Assembly: GCA_023430975.1 (NCBI GenBank)
Contig: JAEYYB010000110.1
Coordinates: 1 to 31,044, forward strand
Length of the DNA: 31,044 nt
Direction: 5' to 3'
Source: Bacillota bacterium
GTDB taxonomy: Bacteria > Bacillota > Clostridia > Acetivibrionales > DSM-2933
Every line of letters begins with the position of its first letter. Position 1 is the stretch's first letter. A model generated the notes under the pieces. It worked only from the letters and a program-made list of their open reading frames with translations, was not told the origin of the DNA and did not search any database. Of the stretch, positions 16,261 to 24,533 are shown piece after piece. Position numbers and translations under genes: made by a program.

Positions 16261-19200
16261 TTATTTAATATCAGCGTGGTAATCCTGTAAGGATTTTACC
16301 TTATCTTCTTTTAAGTGGGTTTCTTTATATGCCTTAATACCTTTAGCAGTAGCTAATGCTGCAGTAAGGGTTGTAATGTATGGTATTTTATACTTTATAG
16401 CAGCCTTACGGATGTAGGAATCATCATGCTGGCCTTGTTTGCCTACTGGAGTATTAACAATAAGCTGAATTTCCTTATTTGTTATAGCGTCAGTAATATT
16501 CGGGCGACCTTCATGTAATTTCTTAATCAATTCTGATTTAATACCGTTTTGAGCTAAATAGTCATGAGTTCCTTCAGTAGCCTTAATCTTAAAGTCAAGT
16601 TCTGTGAACATTCCAGCAACCTCAAGCACTGCAGATTTGTCCTTACCTGCTACGCTGATTAAAACCGTACCTGAAGTTGGAAGTGAAACCTGAGTAGCTT
16701 CCTGAGCTTTGAAGAAGGCAAGACCGAATGAATTAGCCATACCTAAAACCTCTCCGGTAGAACGCATTTCAGGTCCTAAGAGAGGGTCTACTTCATGGAA
16801 CATACTAAATGGGAAAACAGCCTCTTTGACGCCAAAATGATTAATTTCTTTGGATTTTAACTCATTTATGTTTGATTTTTTCCCGGTTACACTTGACATT
16901 ACAACTTCTGTTGCAATATGTGCCATTGATATATTGCAGACCTTTGAAACCAGGGGAACTGTTCTTGATGCACGTGGATTTGCTTCCAATACATAAACAC
17001 GATCATCTGCAATAGCATACTGCATGTTCATAAGCCCTACTACTTTGAGTTTCTTTGCAATTTTTGCAGTATATTCATAAATGGTTTGCAAATGCTTTTG
17101 TGGTATATTAATCGGAGGTATAACGCATGCTGAGTCTCCTGAATGGATACCTGCCAATTCAATATGCTCCATTACAGAAGGTACAAAAGCATCTGTTCCG
17201 TCGGCTATGGCATCTGCTTCAGCTTCAATAGCATTTTCCAGGAATCTGTCTATAAGAATCGGGCGTTCAGGAGTCACATCTACAGCTGCTTTAACATATT
17301 GGAGCAGCATATTTTCATCATAAATAACTTCCATACCGCGACCGCCAAGGACATATGAAGGTCTGACCATCAACGGATATCCAATTCTGTTTGCAACTGA
17401 GATTGCTTCATCCAGGTTGCTTGCCATACCTGATTCAGGCATTGGAATTTCTAACTCATCCATTATTTTACGGAACATATCACGATCTTCTGCAAGATCT
17501 ATTGTTTGAGGAGTGGTACCCAGGATTTTTACTCCCGCTTTCTCAAGTTCTCCTGCAATATTCAGTGGAGTCTGTCCACCAAATTGAATGATTATTCCTA
17601 TAGGATTTTCTTTATTGTAGATACTCAGAACATCTTCAACAGTAAGCGGCTCGAAATATAGCTTATCTGATGTATCATAGTCGGTTGAAACCGTTTCGGG
17701 ATTGCAGTTTACAATTATTGTCTCAAAGCCCATGTCACGCAAAGCAAAAGCTGCATGTACACAACAGTAATCAAACTCTATCCCTTGACCTATACGGTTA
17801 GGACCTCCACCGAGTATCATTACTTTCTTTTTATCGCTTGAATCTGTCTTATCATTTGCATTGTAAGTTGAGAAGTAATATGCTGCGTTTTCTACACCGC
17901 TGACGGGAACAGGTTCCCATCCTTCTACCATACCTAAAGCAACACGCTGCTTTCTGATTTCTGCCTCAGGGATGTCTACAAGCTTTGCTAGATAGCGATC
18001 GGCAAAACCATCTTTTTTAGCTTTTACAAGCAAGTCATCAGGCAGCTTGCTTCCGGCGTATTTCAGGATCTCTTCCTCTAATAATACAAGTTCCTTCATT
18101 TGCTCAATGAACCAGTGCTTGATATGTGTCAGACGATTCAGTTCATTGATATCGGCTCCCTTACGCAATGCTTCATACATTATGAATTGGCGTTCACTTG
18201 ATGGTTCCGCCAGCATTGCCATAAGCTCAGACAATGTACAGTTGTTAAAATTCTTTGCAAAACCAAGGCCGTATCGGCCTGTCTCAAGGGAGCGGATAGC
18301 TTTCTGGAAGGCTTCTTTATAGTTTTTTCCTATACTCATTACTTCGCCAACAGCTCTCATCTGTGTTCCGAGCTTGTCCTGTGAACCTTTGAATTTCTCA
18401 AATGCCCAACGTGCAAATTTTATAACCACATAATCACCGGATGGAGTATATTTGTCCAGTGACCCGTCACGCCAGTAGGGAATTTCGTCTAGAGTAAGAC
18501 CTGCAGCCAGCATTGATGAAATCAAAGCGATAGGAAAGCCTGTAGCTTTGGATGCAAGTGCTGAAGAACGGGAAGTACGGGGGTTTATCTCAATAACTAC
18601 CACACGGCCTGTTTTAGGGTCATGAGCAAACTGCACATTAGTACCGCCTATAACCTGTATTGCCTCAACAATATCGTAGGAATATTTCTGTAAACGCTGC
18701 TGGAGCTCGGGACTGATTGTAAGCATTGGTGCCGAGCAGAAGGAATCACCTGTGTGAACACCGATAGCATCTATATTTTCTATAAAGCATACTGTGATCA
18801 TCTGGTTTTTGGAATCACGAACAACTTCAAGCTCAAGCTCTTCCCAGCCTAACACTGATTCTTCAATGAGTATTTGGCCGATAATGCTTGCAGTTATTCC
18901 ACGTTGAGCTACAATCCTCAACTCTTCAATATTGTATACAAGCCCGCCGCCTGTTCCGCCCATGGTATAAGCAGGACGAATAACAACCGGGAATCCAAGC
19001 TCAAGTGCAATTTTTTCAGCCTCTTCCACACTGAATGCCGGTTTGCTGCGTGGCATCTCTATACCAAGTCTATTCATTGTTTCTTTAAATGCAATTCTAT
19101 CTTCGCCTCTCTCTATTGCATCAACCTGTACTCCAATAACCTTAACACCATACTTTTCAAGTACTCCGGCTTTAGATAACTCCAGACACAGGTTAAGGGC

Positions 19201-19482
19201 GGATTGTCCACCTAAATTAGGCAGTAATGCATCAGGGCGTTCTGTATCGATAATTTGTGTTAGCCTTTCTACATTAAGCGGTTCAATATAAGTTGCATCA
19301 GCCATAGCTGGGTCTGTCATAATTGTTGCAGGATTTGAGTTTACCAGTACGATTTTATAACCCAATTTCCGAAGAGCCTTACATGCTTGGGTACCGGAGT
19401 AATCAAATTCACATGCCTGTCCTATAATTATAGGTCCTGAGCCTATAATCAGAATTTTGTTGATATCATTTCTTTTTGGCAT
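16261..19482 (-). CDS. carB: Carbamoyl-phosphate synthase large subunit
   Basis: 1073 residues, the usual full length. Two homologous ATP-grasp halves are seen: the first with GSGPIIIGQACEFDYSGTQA near the N terminus and VIRPAYTMGGTGGG; the second with GGGPNRIGQGIEFDYCCVHA and MVRPSYVLGGRGM. The C-terminal MGS-like allosteric domain (about 935-1073) contains GTHDYLAQNGI and NTPVGKQ. It makes carbamoyl phosphate from ammonia, bicarbonate and two ATP for pyrimidines and arginine; ammonia normally comes from the CarA glutaminase. No carA is adjacent. AAGGAG ribosome site. A TATAAT lies about 45 bases upstream on the minus strand, and the palindromic repeat starts beyond it. Confidence 0.98.
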   Translation of the reverse strand: MPKRNDINKILIIGSGPIIIGQACEFDYSGTQACKALRKLGYKIVLVNSNPATIMTDPAMADATYIEPLNVERLTQIIDTERPDALLPNLGGQSALNLCLELSKAGVLEKYGVKVIGVQVDAIERGEDRIAFKETMNRLGIEMPRSKPAFSVEEAEKIALELGFPVVIRPAYTMGGTGGGLVYNIEELRIVAQRGITASIIGQILIEESVLGWEELELEVVRDSKNQMITVCFIENIDAIGVHTGDSFCSAPMLTISPELQQRLQKYSYDIVEAIQVIGGTNVQFAHDPKTGRVVVIEINPRTSRSSALASKATGFPIALISSMLAAGLTLDEIPYWRDGSLDKYTPSGDYVVIKFARWAFEKFKGSQDKLGTQMRAVGEVMSIGKNYKEAFQKAIRSLETGRYGLGFAKNFNNCTLSELMAMLAEPSSERQFIMYEALRKGADINELNRLTHIKHWFIEQMKELVLLEEEILKYAGSKLPDDLLVKAKKDGFADRYLAKLVDIPEAEIRKQRVALGMVEGWEPVPVSGVENAAYYFSTYNANDKTDSSDKKKVMILGGGPNRIGQGIEFDYCCVHAAFALRDMGFETIIVNCNPETVSTDYDTSDKLYFEPLTVEDVLSIYNKENPIGIIIQFGGQTPLNIAGELEKAGVKILGTTPQTIDLAEDRDMFRKIMDELEIPMPESGMASNLDEAISVANRIGYPLMVRPSYVLGGRGMEVIYDENMLLQYVKAAVDVTPERPILIDRFLENAIEAEADAIADGTDAFVPSVMEHIELAGIHSGDSACVIPPINIPQKHLQTIYEYTAKIAKKLKVVGLMNMQYAIADDRVYVLEANPRASRTVPLVSKVCNISMAHIATEVVMSSVTGKKSNINELKSKEINHFGVKEAVFPFSMFHEVDPLLGPEMRSTGEVLGMANSFGLAFFKAQEATQVSLPTSGTVLISVAGKDKSAVLEVAGMFTELDFKIKATEGTHDYLAQNGIKSELIKKLHEGRPNITDAITNKEIQLIVNTPVGKQGQHDDSYIRKAAIKYKIPYITTLTAALATAKGIKAYKETHLKEDKVKSLQDYHADIK

Positions 19483-19574
19483 TTTTATGCTCCTTCTTTC
19501 TTAATATAAGAGTGTCCTGAAATATTATATAATAGATGAAGTATAAATTGCATTAATTATATAAAACTTTTTAA

Positions 19575-19608
19575 ATCGCTCCGCCAAATGTAAGATTATT
19601 AACACTTA
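19575..19608 (-). repeat. Partial arm of the palindromic repeat beside copy B
   Basis: CTCCGCCAAATGTAAGATTATTAACACTT repeats exactly the right arm of copy B (about 19778-19808). Copy B therefore has an extra single arm 7 bases to its left, either from a tandem duplication or a deleted neighbour. Confidence 0.75.
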
Positions 19609-19615
19609 AATTTAT

Positions 19616-19812
19616 ATTAAAAGTGAATAATCTATTACATTTGTCTGTCGCAAATCTATTAAAATCAGTTAATCTTGCTATTTGTCTATCACAAAATAAC
19701 GTTAAAACGTTCGTTATTTTGTTCTGCCAAATGTAAGATTAATACTGATTTTAATTATGCTAAACCGTTCGTTATTTGCTCCGCCAAATGTAAGATTATT
19801 AACACTTTTAAT
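19616..19812 (-). repeat. Nested palindromic repeat, copy B (complete, 197 bp)
   Basis: Ends ATTAAAAGTG and CACTTTTAAT form a perfect 10-base terminal inverted repeat. A 98-base element with ends ATTAAAATCAG/CTGATTTTAAT (19658-19755) sits inside. On the opposite strand it matches copy A (1-193) almost base for base, including the nesting. Located between divergent carB and the glycerol-phosphate dehydrogenase operon. Confidence 0.9.
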
Positions 19813-19820
19813 ATTGTTCA

Positions 19821-19829
19821 TGGTATAAT
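19821..19829 (+). promoter_or_regulatory. Extended -10 promoter at the repeat border
   Basis: TGGTATAAT (19821-19829) is an extended -10. It starts 9 bases past the end of copy B, and the only -35-like hexamer, TTAACA, lies in the terminal repeat with a 19-base spacer. It precedes the start codon at 19876 by 47 bases. Confidence 0.55.
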
Positions 19830-19875
19830 CTCTTTGAATAATTTAAATTTGCTTTTTGCATAGGAATGAGAAAAT

Positions 19876-21330
19876 ATGGGAAATCATTTTGATATAATTA
19901 TCGTGGGAGCAGGTGCAGTAGGATGTGCTGTAGCTAGAGAGCTCTCAAAATATAAGCTTGATATAGCAGTACTGGAAAAGGAAAGTGATGTGGCAGCGGG
20001 TACAAGCGGCAGGAACAGTGCTGTTGTTCATGCGGGCTTTAACAACAAAACAGGGAGCCTTATGGCCAAACTTTGTGTGGAAGGGAATCTGGGGTTTGAA
20101 AAGGTCTGCAGTGAATTGGATGTGCCCTATAAGAAAACCGGAAAGCTCGTGGTGGCATTTGATGAGAGTGACATCAAGGGTATTGAAAGACTCATGGATG
20201 CCGGTAAAAAGAACGGTGTGCCCGGGCTTTCATTTATTGATGCAGATGAAGTCAGAAGATTGGAGCCGCATGTTGGCGGCATTGGGGCAATGCTGTCCTC
20301 AAACACTGCAATTACCAATCCATTCATATATACGGTGGCTTTGGCTGAAAATGCTTGTGCTAACGGTGTAAAGTTCTATTTTGATACTGAGGTCAGAGGT
20401 ATAACCAGGCGTGAAAATAAGTTCCGTATCAATGCAGGAGGAAGGCATTATTATTGCAGGTACATTATAAATGCAGCAGGCTTGTACTCCGATAAAATTT
20501 CTTCCATGGCAGGGGATAAAAGTTATAAGATTCATCCATGCAGGGGACAGTATTATATTTTGGATAAGCGGACTAGCAAGTATCTTAGTATGCCTGTATA
20601 TCCTGTACCAAGGCCTGGCATAGGAGGGCTTGGGGTTCACCTTACGCCTACAATTGAAGGAAATATATTGATAGGCCCAAGTGCTGAATATATAAAGACA
20701 AAATCTGACTATGCAGTCACACAGGATGTGATGAAACAGCTTTTCAGCGAGGCAAAGGAATTGCTGCCGCCAATAAGCATTAAAGATATAATAAGGAATT
20801 ATTCGGGAATAAGATCAAAATTAGTAGGACCTAAAGTAGGAGGGTTTGGCGATTTTGTTATTAAAGAATCCCAAAGTGTAGCAGGGTTGATCCAGCTGAT
20901 AGGTATTGAATCCCCGGGGTTAACCTCATCCGTTCCTATCGCCAAAATGGTGAGGGACATAATTGGAAGTAAGGAAGACCTAACCTTAAAGCCGGAATTT
21001 ATAAATGAGAGAAAAGGTATTAAAGAGTTCAGACTATTGAGTGCAGAGGAAAAAGACAGATTGGTCAGGGAATGCCCTGAATATGGAGAAATAGTCTGCA
21101 GATGTGAGCAAATCACAAAAAGAGAAATTATGGATGCCATAGAGAATCCTTTGAGTGTCAGGACTCTTGCAGGGATAAAGTACAGGGCAAGGGCGATGAT
21201 GGGAAGATGCCAGGGAGGTTATTGCCTTACAAGGATTGTTGAGATACTTACAAAGGAATATGGAGTTCCATTGGAGGAAATAACTCTCAGAGGAAAAGAA
21301 TCCGGATTATTTACAGGAAAAGTCAAATAG
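19876..21330 (+). CDS. GlpA-like FAD-dependent glycerol-3-phosphate dehydrogenase
   Basis: 484 residues. The N-terminal Rossmann FAD site is IIVGAGAVG (8-16), followed by the family motif TSGRNSAVVHAGF. The DAO-type domain runs to about 370. The C-terminal BFD-like domain has C408-x-C410 and C445-x4-C450, a [2Fe-2S] arrangement. This is the architecture of GlpA-type enzymes that oxidise glycerol-3-phosphate to dihydroxyacetone phosphate. The next two genes encode the expected partners, and together they resemble the anaerobic three-subunit complex found in clostridia and thermotogae. Start ATG 19876 follows AGGAATGAG. Related L-2-hydroxyglutarate oxidases are the main alternative for the N-terminal domain. 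Confidence 0.88.
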   Translation: MGNHFDIIIVGAGAVGCAVARELSKYKLDIAVLEKESDVAAGTSGRNSAVVHAGFNNKTGSLMAKLCVEGNLGFEKVCSELDVPYKKTGKLVVAFDESDIKGIERLMDAGKKNGVPGLSFIDADEVRRLEPHVGGIGAMLSSNTAITNPFIYTVALAENACANGVKFYFDTEVRGITRRENKFRINAGGRHYYCRYIINAAGLYSDKISSMAGDKSYKIHPCRGQYYILDKRTSKYLSMPVYPVPRPGIGGLGVHLTPTIEGNILIGPSAEYIKTKSDYAVTQDVMKQLFSEAKELLPPISIKDIIRNYSGIRSKLVGPKVGGFGDFVIKESQSVAGLIQLIGIESPGLTSSVPIAKMVRDIIGSKEDLTLKPEFINERKGIKEFRLLSAEEKDRLVRECPEYGEIVCRCEQITKREIMDAIENPLSVRTLAGIKYRARAMMGRCQGGYCLTRIVEILTKEYGVPLEEITLRGKESGLFTGKVK

Positions 21331-21344
21331 AGGGGTTAAAATAT

Positions 21345-22595
21345 ATGGTTATAAAGAAGGATGTTGTTATCATTGGAGCCGGGCCGGCAGGACTTGCGGC
21401 TGCAGTGGAACTTTTTAAGAATGACATTAAAGATATTGTTGTTCTGGAAAGGGAGCCTTTTGCCGGAGGGATTCTGAATCAATGCATACATGATGGATTT
21501 GGTGTTATAAAGTTTAATGAAGTATTAACAGGCCCTGAGTATGCACATAGATATATGGATGAAGCAGAAAAGCTTGGAATTCAAATTTTGACAAGCCACA
21601 CTGTAATTGCAATGAACGGAGATAAGGAGATAACCGTCCTAAGCTCAAAAGGGCTTATAACATATAGGGCAAAAGCAGTGATCCTTGCCATGGGATGCAG
21701 GGAAAGGACAAGAGGGGCTATAGGTATACCCGGTACAAGGCCCGCTGGAATTTTCACTGCTGGGGTAGCTCAAAACCTTGTAAACCTTAAAAATATGATG
21801 ATTGGTAATAATGTGGTTATTTTAGGTTCAGGTGATATAGGACTTATTATGGCAAGAAGGCTTACACTAGAAGGAGTAAAAGTTATTGCAGTAGTTGAAA
21901 AAATGCCGTATTCAAATGGTCTTGCAAGAAATATAACCCAATGCCTTGAGGATTATGATATACCACTTTTATTAAGTCATACAGTTATCAATATAGAGGG
22001 TAGAGAGCGGTTGAAAAGTGTTACAATTGCAAGAGTCGATGAAAAAGGGGAGCCTGTAAAAGGCACATTCCAAAAGTTCTCGTGTGACACGTTGATTCTT
22101 TCGGTAGGACTCATTCCAGAAAATGAGTTGACTCTAGGTGCGGGTATTGAATTGGATGAGGTTACCCAGGGAGCAATTGTTGATGAAAATCTCCAGACCA
22201 GTATCAAGGGGGTTTTTGCATGCGGGAATGTGCTGCAGGTACATGATTTGGTCGATCATGTTTCCAATGAAGCGGAAAAAGCGGCAAGGTCAGTTAAGTA
22301 TTATATCGAAAGTCTTGGAAATGAATGTATGGAGCATGGTGATATATCTGTAAAAGCTGGAAACGGTGTTAGATATGTAATTCCACATACCATATCTGGA
22401 AATAATGACGTTACCTTTTCAATGAGGGTTGACAGGCAATGGGCAGACAAAAAACTATCTTTTAAGAGCAGTGGGAATATTATAAAGTCTATCAAGTATA
22501 GAAGGTTGAACCCTTCCGAGATGGTGGTAGTAAATTTGAAGGCTTCAGAGCTTCAGGGTGTTAAAGGGCTGGAGGTGTCAATAGATGAAGAGTGA
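21345..22595 (+). CDS. FAD/NAD(P)-dependent oxidoreductase, GlpB-like partner
   Basis: 416 residues of the pyridine nucleotide-disulfide oxidoreductase fold. FAD motif IIGAGPAG (9-16), second dinucleotide motif ILGSGDIG (about 159-166), and FAD-closing segment GVFACGNVLQVHDLVD (about 285-300). It lacks a CxxC redox disulfide. It starts 14 bases after the GlpA-like gene and overlaps the DUF1667 gene by 11 bases. It probably transfers electrons from the GlpA-like subunit to NAD(P) or another acceptor (inference from the complex). GAGGGG ribosome site. Confidence 0.88.
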   Translation: MVIKKDVVIIGAGPAGLAAAVELFKNDIKDIVVLEREPFAGGILNQCIHDGFGVIKFNEVLTGPEYAHRYMDEAEKLGIQILTSHTVIAMNGDKEITVLSSKGLITYRAKAVILAMGCRERTRGAIGIPGTRPAGIFTAGVAQNLVNLKNMMIGNNVVILGSGDIGLIMARRLTLEGVKVIAVVEKMPYSNGLARNITQCLEDYDIPLLLSHTVINIEGRERLKSVTIARVDEKGEPVKGTFQKFSCDTLILSVGLIPENELTLGAGIELDEVTQGAIVDENLQTSIKGVFACGNVLQVHDLVDHVSNEAEKAARSVKYYIESLGNECMEHGDISVKAGNGVRYVIPHTISGNNDVTFSMRVDRQWADKKLSFKSSGNIIKSIKYRRLNPSEMVVVNLKASELQGVKGLEVSIDEE

Positions 22596-22947
22596 GAAGG
22601 AAATGACCTGCATTATATGCCCCAATGGATGCAAGTTGGAAGTGACTTATGGCGATACTTTTATTGTAAAAAATGCTCTGTGTCCAAAGGGTGAAGAATA
22701 TGCCCGCAGTGAACTGATAAATCCTGTAAGAAACCTTACTTCCACAGTCAAGGTAAATAAAGGGGTGCTATCCCTAGTAAGTGTCCGCAGCAATAAACCC
22801 ATACCTAAAGGGAAAATGTTTAAGATTATGGAGCTTCTTAAAGATGTGGAGCTAGAGGCACCGGTTGGGTTTCATCAGGCAGTAATAAGGGATATACTCG
22901 GTACGGGTGCGGATATCATAACCACCAGGGAAGTTAAAAGGGTGTAA
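22585..22947 (+). CDS. DUF1667 iron-sulfur-type small subunit
   Basis: 120 residues. Four cysteines near the N terminus (C9, C12, C16 in TCIICPNGC and C33 in LCPKG) are typical of DUF1667 and suggest a metal cluster. The C-terminal half (VRSNKPIPKGKM, TREVKRV) also matches that family. The start is inside the preceding gene's end, behind GGAGGT, so translation is coupled. It is the third subunit of the glycerol-3-phosphate dehydrogenase-like set. A strong terminator follows. Confidence 0.9.
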   Translation: MKSEKEMTCIICPNGCKLEVTYGDTFIVKNALCPKGEEYARSELINPVRNLTSTVKVNKGVLSLVSVRSNKPIPKGKMFKIMELLKDVELEAPVGFHQAVIRDILGTGADIITTREVKRV

Positions 22948-22969
22948 AAAAAATAATTCCAATGAAAGA

Positions 22970-23007
22970 AAAGGTCTGATCCCAGATAATATTGGAATCA
23001 GACCTTT
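22970..23007 (+). terminator. Terminator of the glycerol-phosphate dehydrogenase operon
   Basis: AAAGGTCTGAT (22970-22980) pairs perfectly with ATCAGACCTTT (22997-23007). An outer ATTCCAAT/ATTGGAAT pair competes with the loop. T-rich sequence follows. Confidence 0.85.
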
Positions 23008-23049
23008 GTGTTCTTCAATTTTTATATATTTTTCATCAACTTCCGATCC

Positions 23050-23217
23050 TTAAGTCAAACTCAGTATATAACTCTTTATTTCCTTTGCAGTATAGCTGCT
23101 TGATTCTTGAGGCCCGATATGTACTGCACGGTTTCTACCTGTTCCTTTTGCCCTGTACATGGCAAAATCACAAATATTTATTATCTGGTCAAGGGTTAAA
23201 AAGATAAATCCAGAATG
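23050..23217 (-). pseudogene. Remnant of a GGDEF (diguanylate cyclase) domain, C-terminal end
   Basis: Minus-strand reading gives LDQIINICDFAMYRAKGTGR followed by NRAVHIGPQ and a stop at 23050-23052. This is the characteristic last helix (ADxAMYxAKxxGRNR) of GGDEF domains. Upstream of about 23217 the frame no longer resembles the family; no GGDEF catalytic motif, start codon or ribosome site is present. About 55 residues survive, so this is a decayed gene end. Confidence 0.75.
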
Positions 23218-23279
23218 ATATTTTCTCTGGTTCTAATTACATTTTGGACTATCTCAGAGCAAAAATCATTGCATATACA

Positions 23280-24218
23280 TTATATGCTTTTTGTACTGTT
23301 AAGAAAATGCATAATAATATATGTAATAATGCCGGAACTTAGAGTAATAACTATGTCGGCTATAGAAAAGGGAATAGACCCAATAGGTTCAAAGAATAAG
23401 CCGGTACCATATTTGAAAAGTGCACCGCCCATAAGCATAAGTTCCCCGATATACATGACAAGTGTTGTAAGTGATGCAGCCATGGAAGGTATGATTTTCG
23501 CCAACAGCGTGCTTTTTCCATAAAATATGCTGACGCAGTATATACCCACTGTAACACCGTATACCATAAAAAATACTGCCATCAACGATGCTGACAGAGG
23601 TGAAATGTTAATTGTGCCGTTTCTATAGAAAGCAGTAAAGCAAGCCAGTATACAGAGACCGACAAATACTACAACTGAAACAGTTTGGGCAATTAGGGGA
23701 CGTTTTTCACCAAAGTCTTTATCTATAAGCATTTTGGAAAAACCATATATCACATTAAGGACCGTAATAATGATTACAATAGCAATTATGTAAAAGTGAA
23801 CCTTAAAAGCAGGATTGTTTTCTGCAAAAATTGGATTACCGATGGAGCGGAGGACCTCAGGTGTTGCCATGCATTGGGCAGCTTGCCAGGATTGTATGGG
23901 CATCTGGGTGTAGCCTTCCACCACTTTAATCTGCTCAAATCCCATTTCTGCTGCAAAGAATAATATAGATCCTAAAAGTGAGGCTGCAATTAGTGCATAC
24001 CGTTTGCACAGCCTAAATAATATCGGCATGAGTGTCGTTGAAACAATTATGCCAATACATATGGGTGTATATGGTATTATGTATTTCTTATAGTCGGCTG
24101 CACTGACGGAACCATTCTGTAAATAATTGACTAGTGTTACAGCACCCATGTATATGGGATATATGGATGCCAGTGCAACTATGACAAGTGACAATAAATA
24201 AAAGTTTCTATATTTCAT
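23280..24218 (-). CDS. Polytopic membrane protein of unknown function
   Basis: 312 residues with about eight to nine hydrophobic helices (first at about 6-28, the last at about 285-305). A soluble stretch at about 98-138 contains YTQMPIQSWQAAQCMATPEV and the following IGNPIF segment, perhaps an external loop. No transporter signature or charged intramembrane motif identifies it. AGGAGGG lies 7 bases before the ATG, a strong site. It stands alone: a GGDEF remnant lies downstream and a divergent gene upstream. Confidence 0.8.
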   Translation of the reverse strand: MKYRNFYLLSLVIVALASIYPIYMGAVTLVNYLQNGSVSAADYKKYIIPYTPICIGIIVSTTLMPILFRLCKRYALIAASLLGSILFFAAEMGFEQIKVVEGYTQMPIQSWQAAQCMATPEVLRSIGNPIFAENNPAFKVHFYIIAIVIIITVLNVIYGFSKMLIDKDFGEKRPLIAQTVSVVVFVGLCILACFTAFYRNGTINISPLSASLMAVFFMVYGVTVGIYCVSIFYGKSTLLAKIIPSMAASLTTLVMYIGELMLMGGALFKYGTGLFFEPIGSIPFSIADIVITLSSGIITYIIMHFLNSTKSI

Positions 24219-24236
24219 GTATATCCCTCCTATTTT

Positions 24237-24533
24237 ATGATTTTATACTATCGCAATAGTCTGAATTTGTATAGACTATTTATAAGTTCTAGATGTGAAT
24301 ATTTACCACAGATTTGCTATTCGAAAGATTCGATAATACTCTTAAGGATTTTTATGGTTAGAAATTATGGTGTGTGGGAGAGTAGAATTGCTTTTACATT
24401 GAAAGCGGATTTTTACAATTTACTATATTATTTAGCTTTAATTTTCATATGTTTTATGATAAGATTTTGCTATACAAAATTTGGATTTATTATTTATATA
24501 AGTTTATGTATACTAAACATTGGGGGGATTAAT
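24237..24533. other. Long leader, probably non-coding
   Basis: The frame of the nuclease-like gene is open back to 24237, but the implied peptide is Phe/Tyr/Ile/Leu-rich, has no ribosome site and reads as translated AT-rich DNA. The region probably holds the divergent promoters. TTGCTA (24469) with downstream AT-rich hexamers is a weak candidate for the right-hand gene. Confidence 0.5.

Noticed and set aside
16261..19482. Internal ORFs on the opposite strand of carB
   Set aside because: They lack ribosome sites and coincide with the strongly conserved carB frame.
24237..24533. N-terminal extension of the nuclease-like ORF to 390 residues
   Set aside because: There is no ribosome site, the composition is that of translated AT-rich DNA, and a strong GGGGGG site fits the ATG at 24534.
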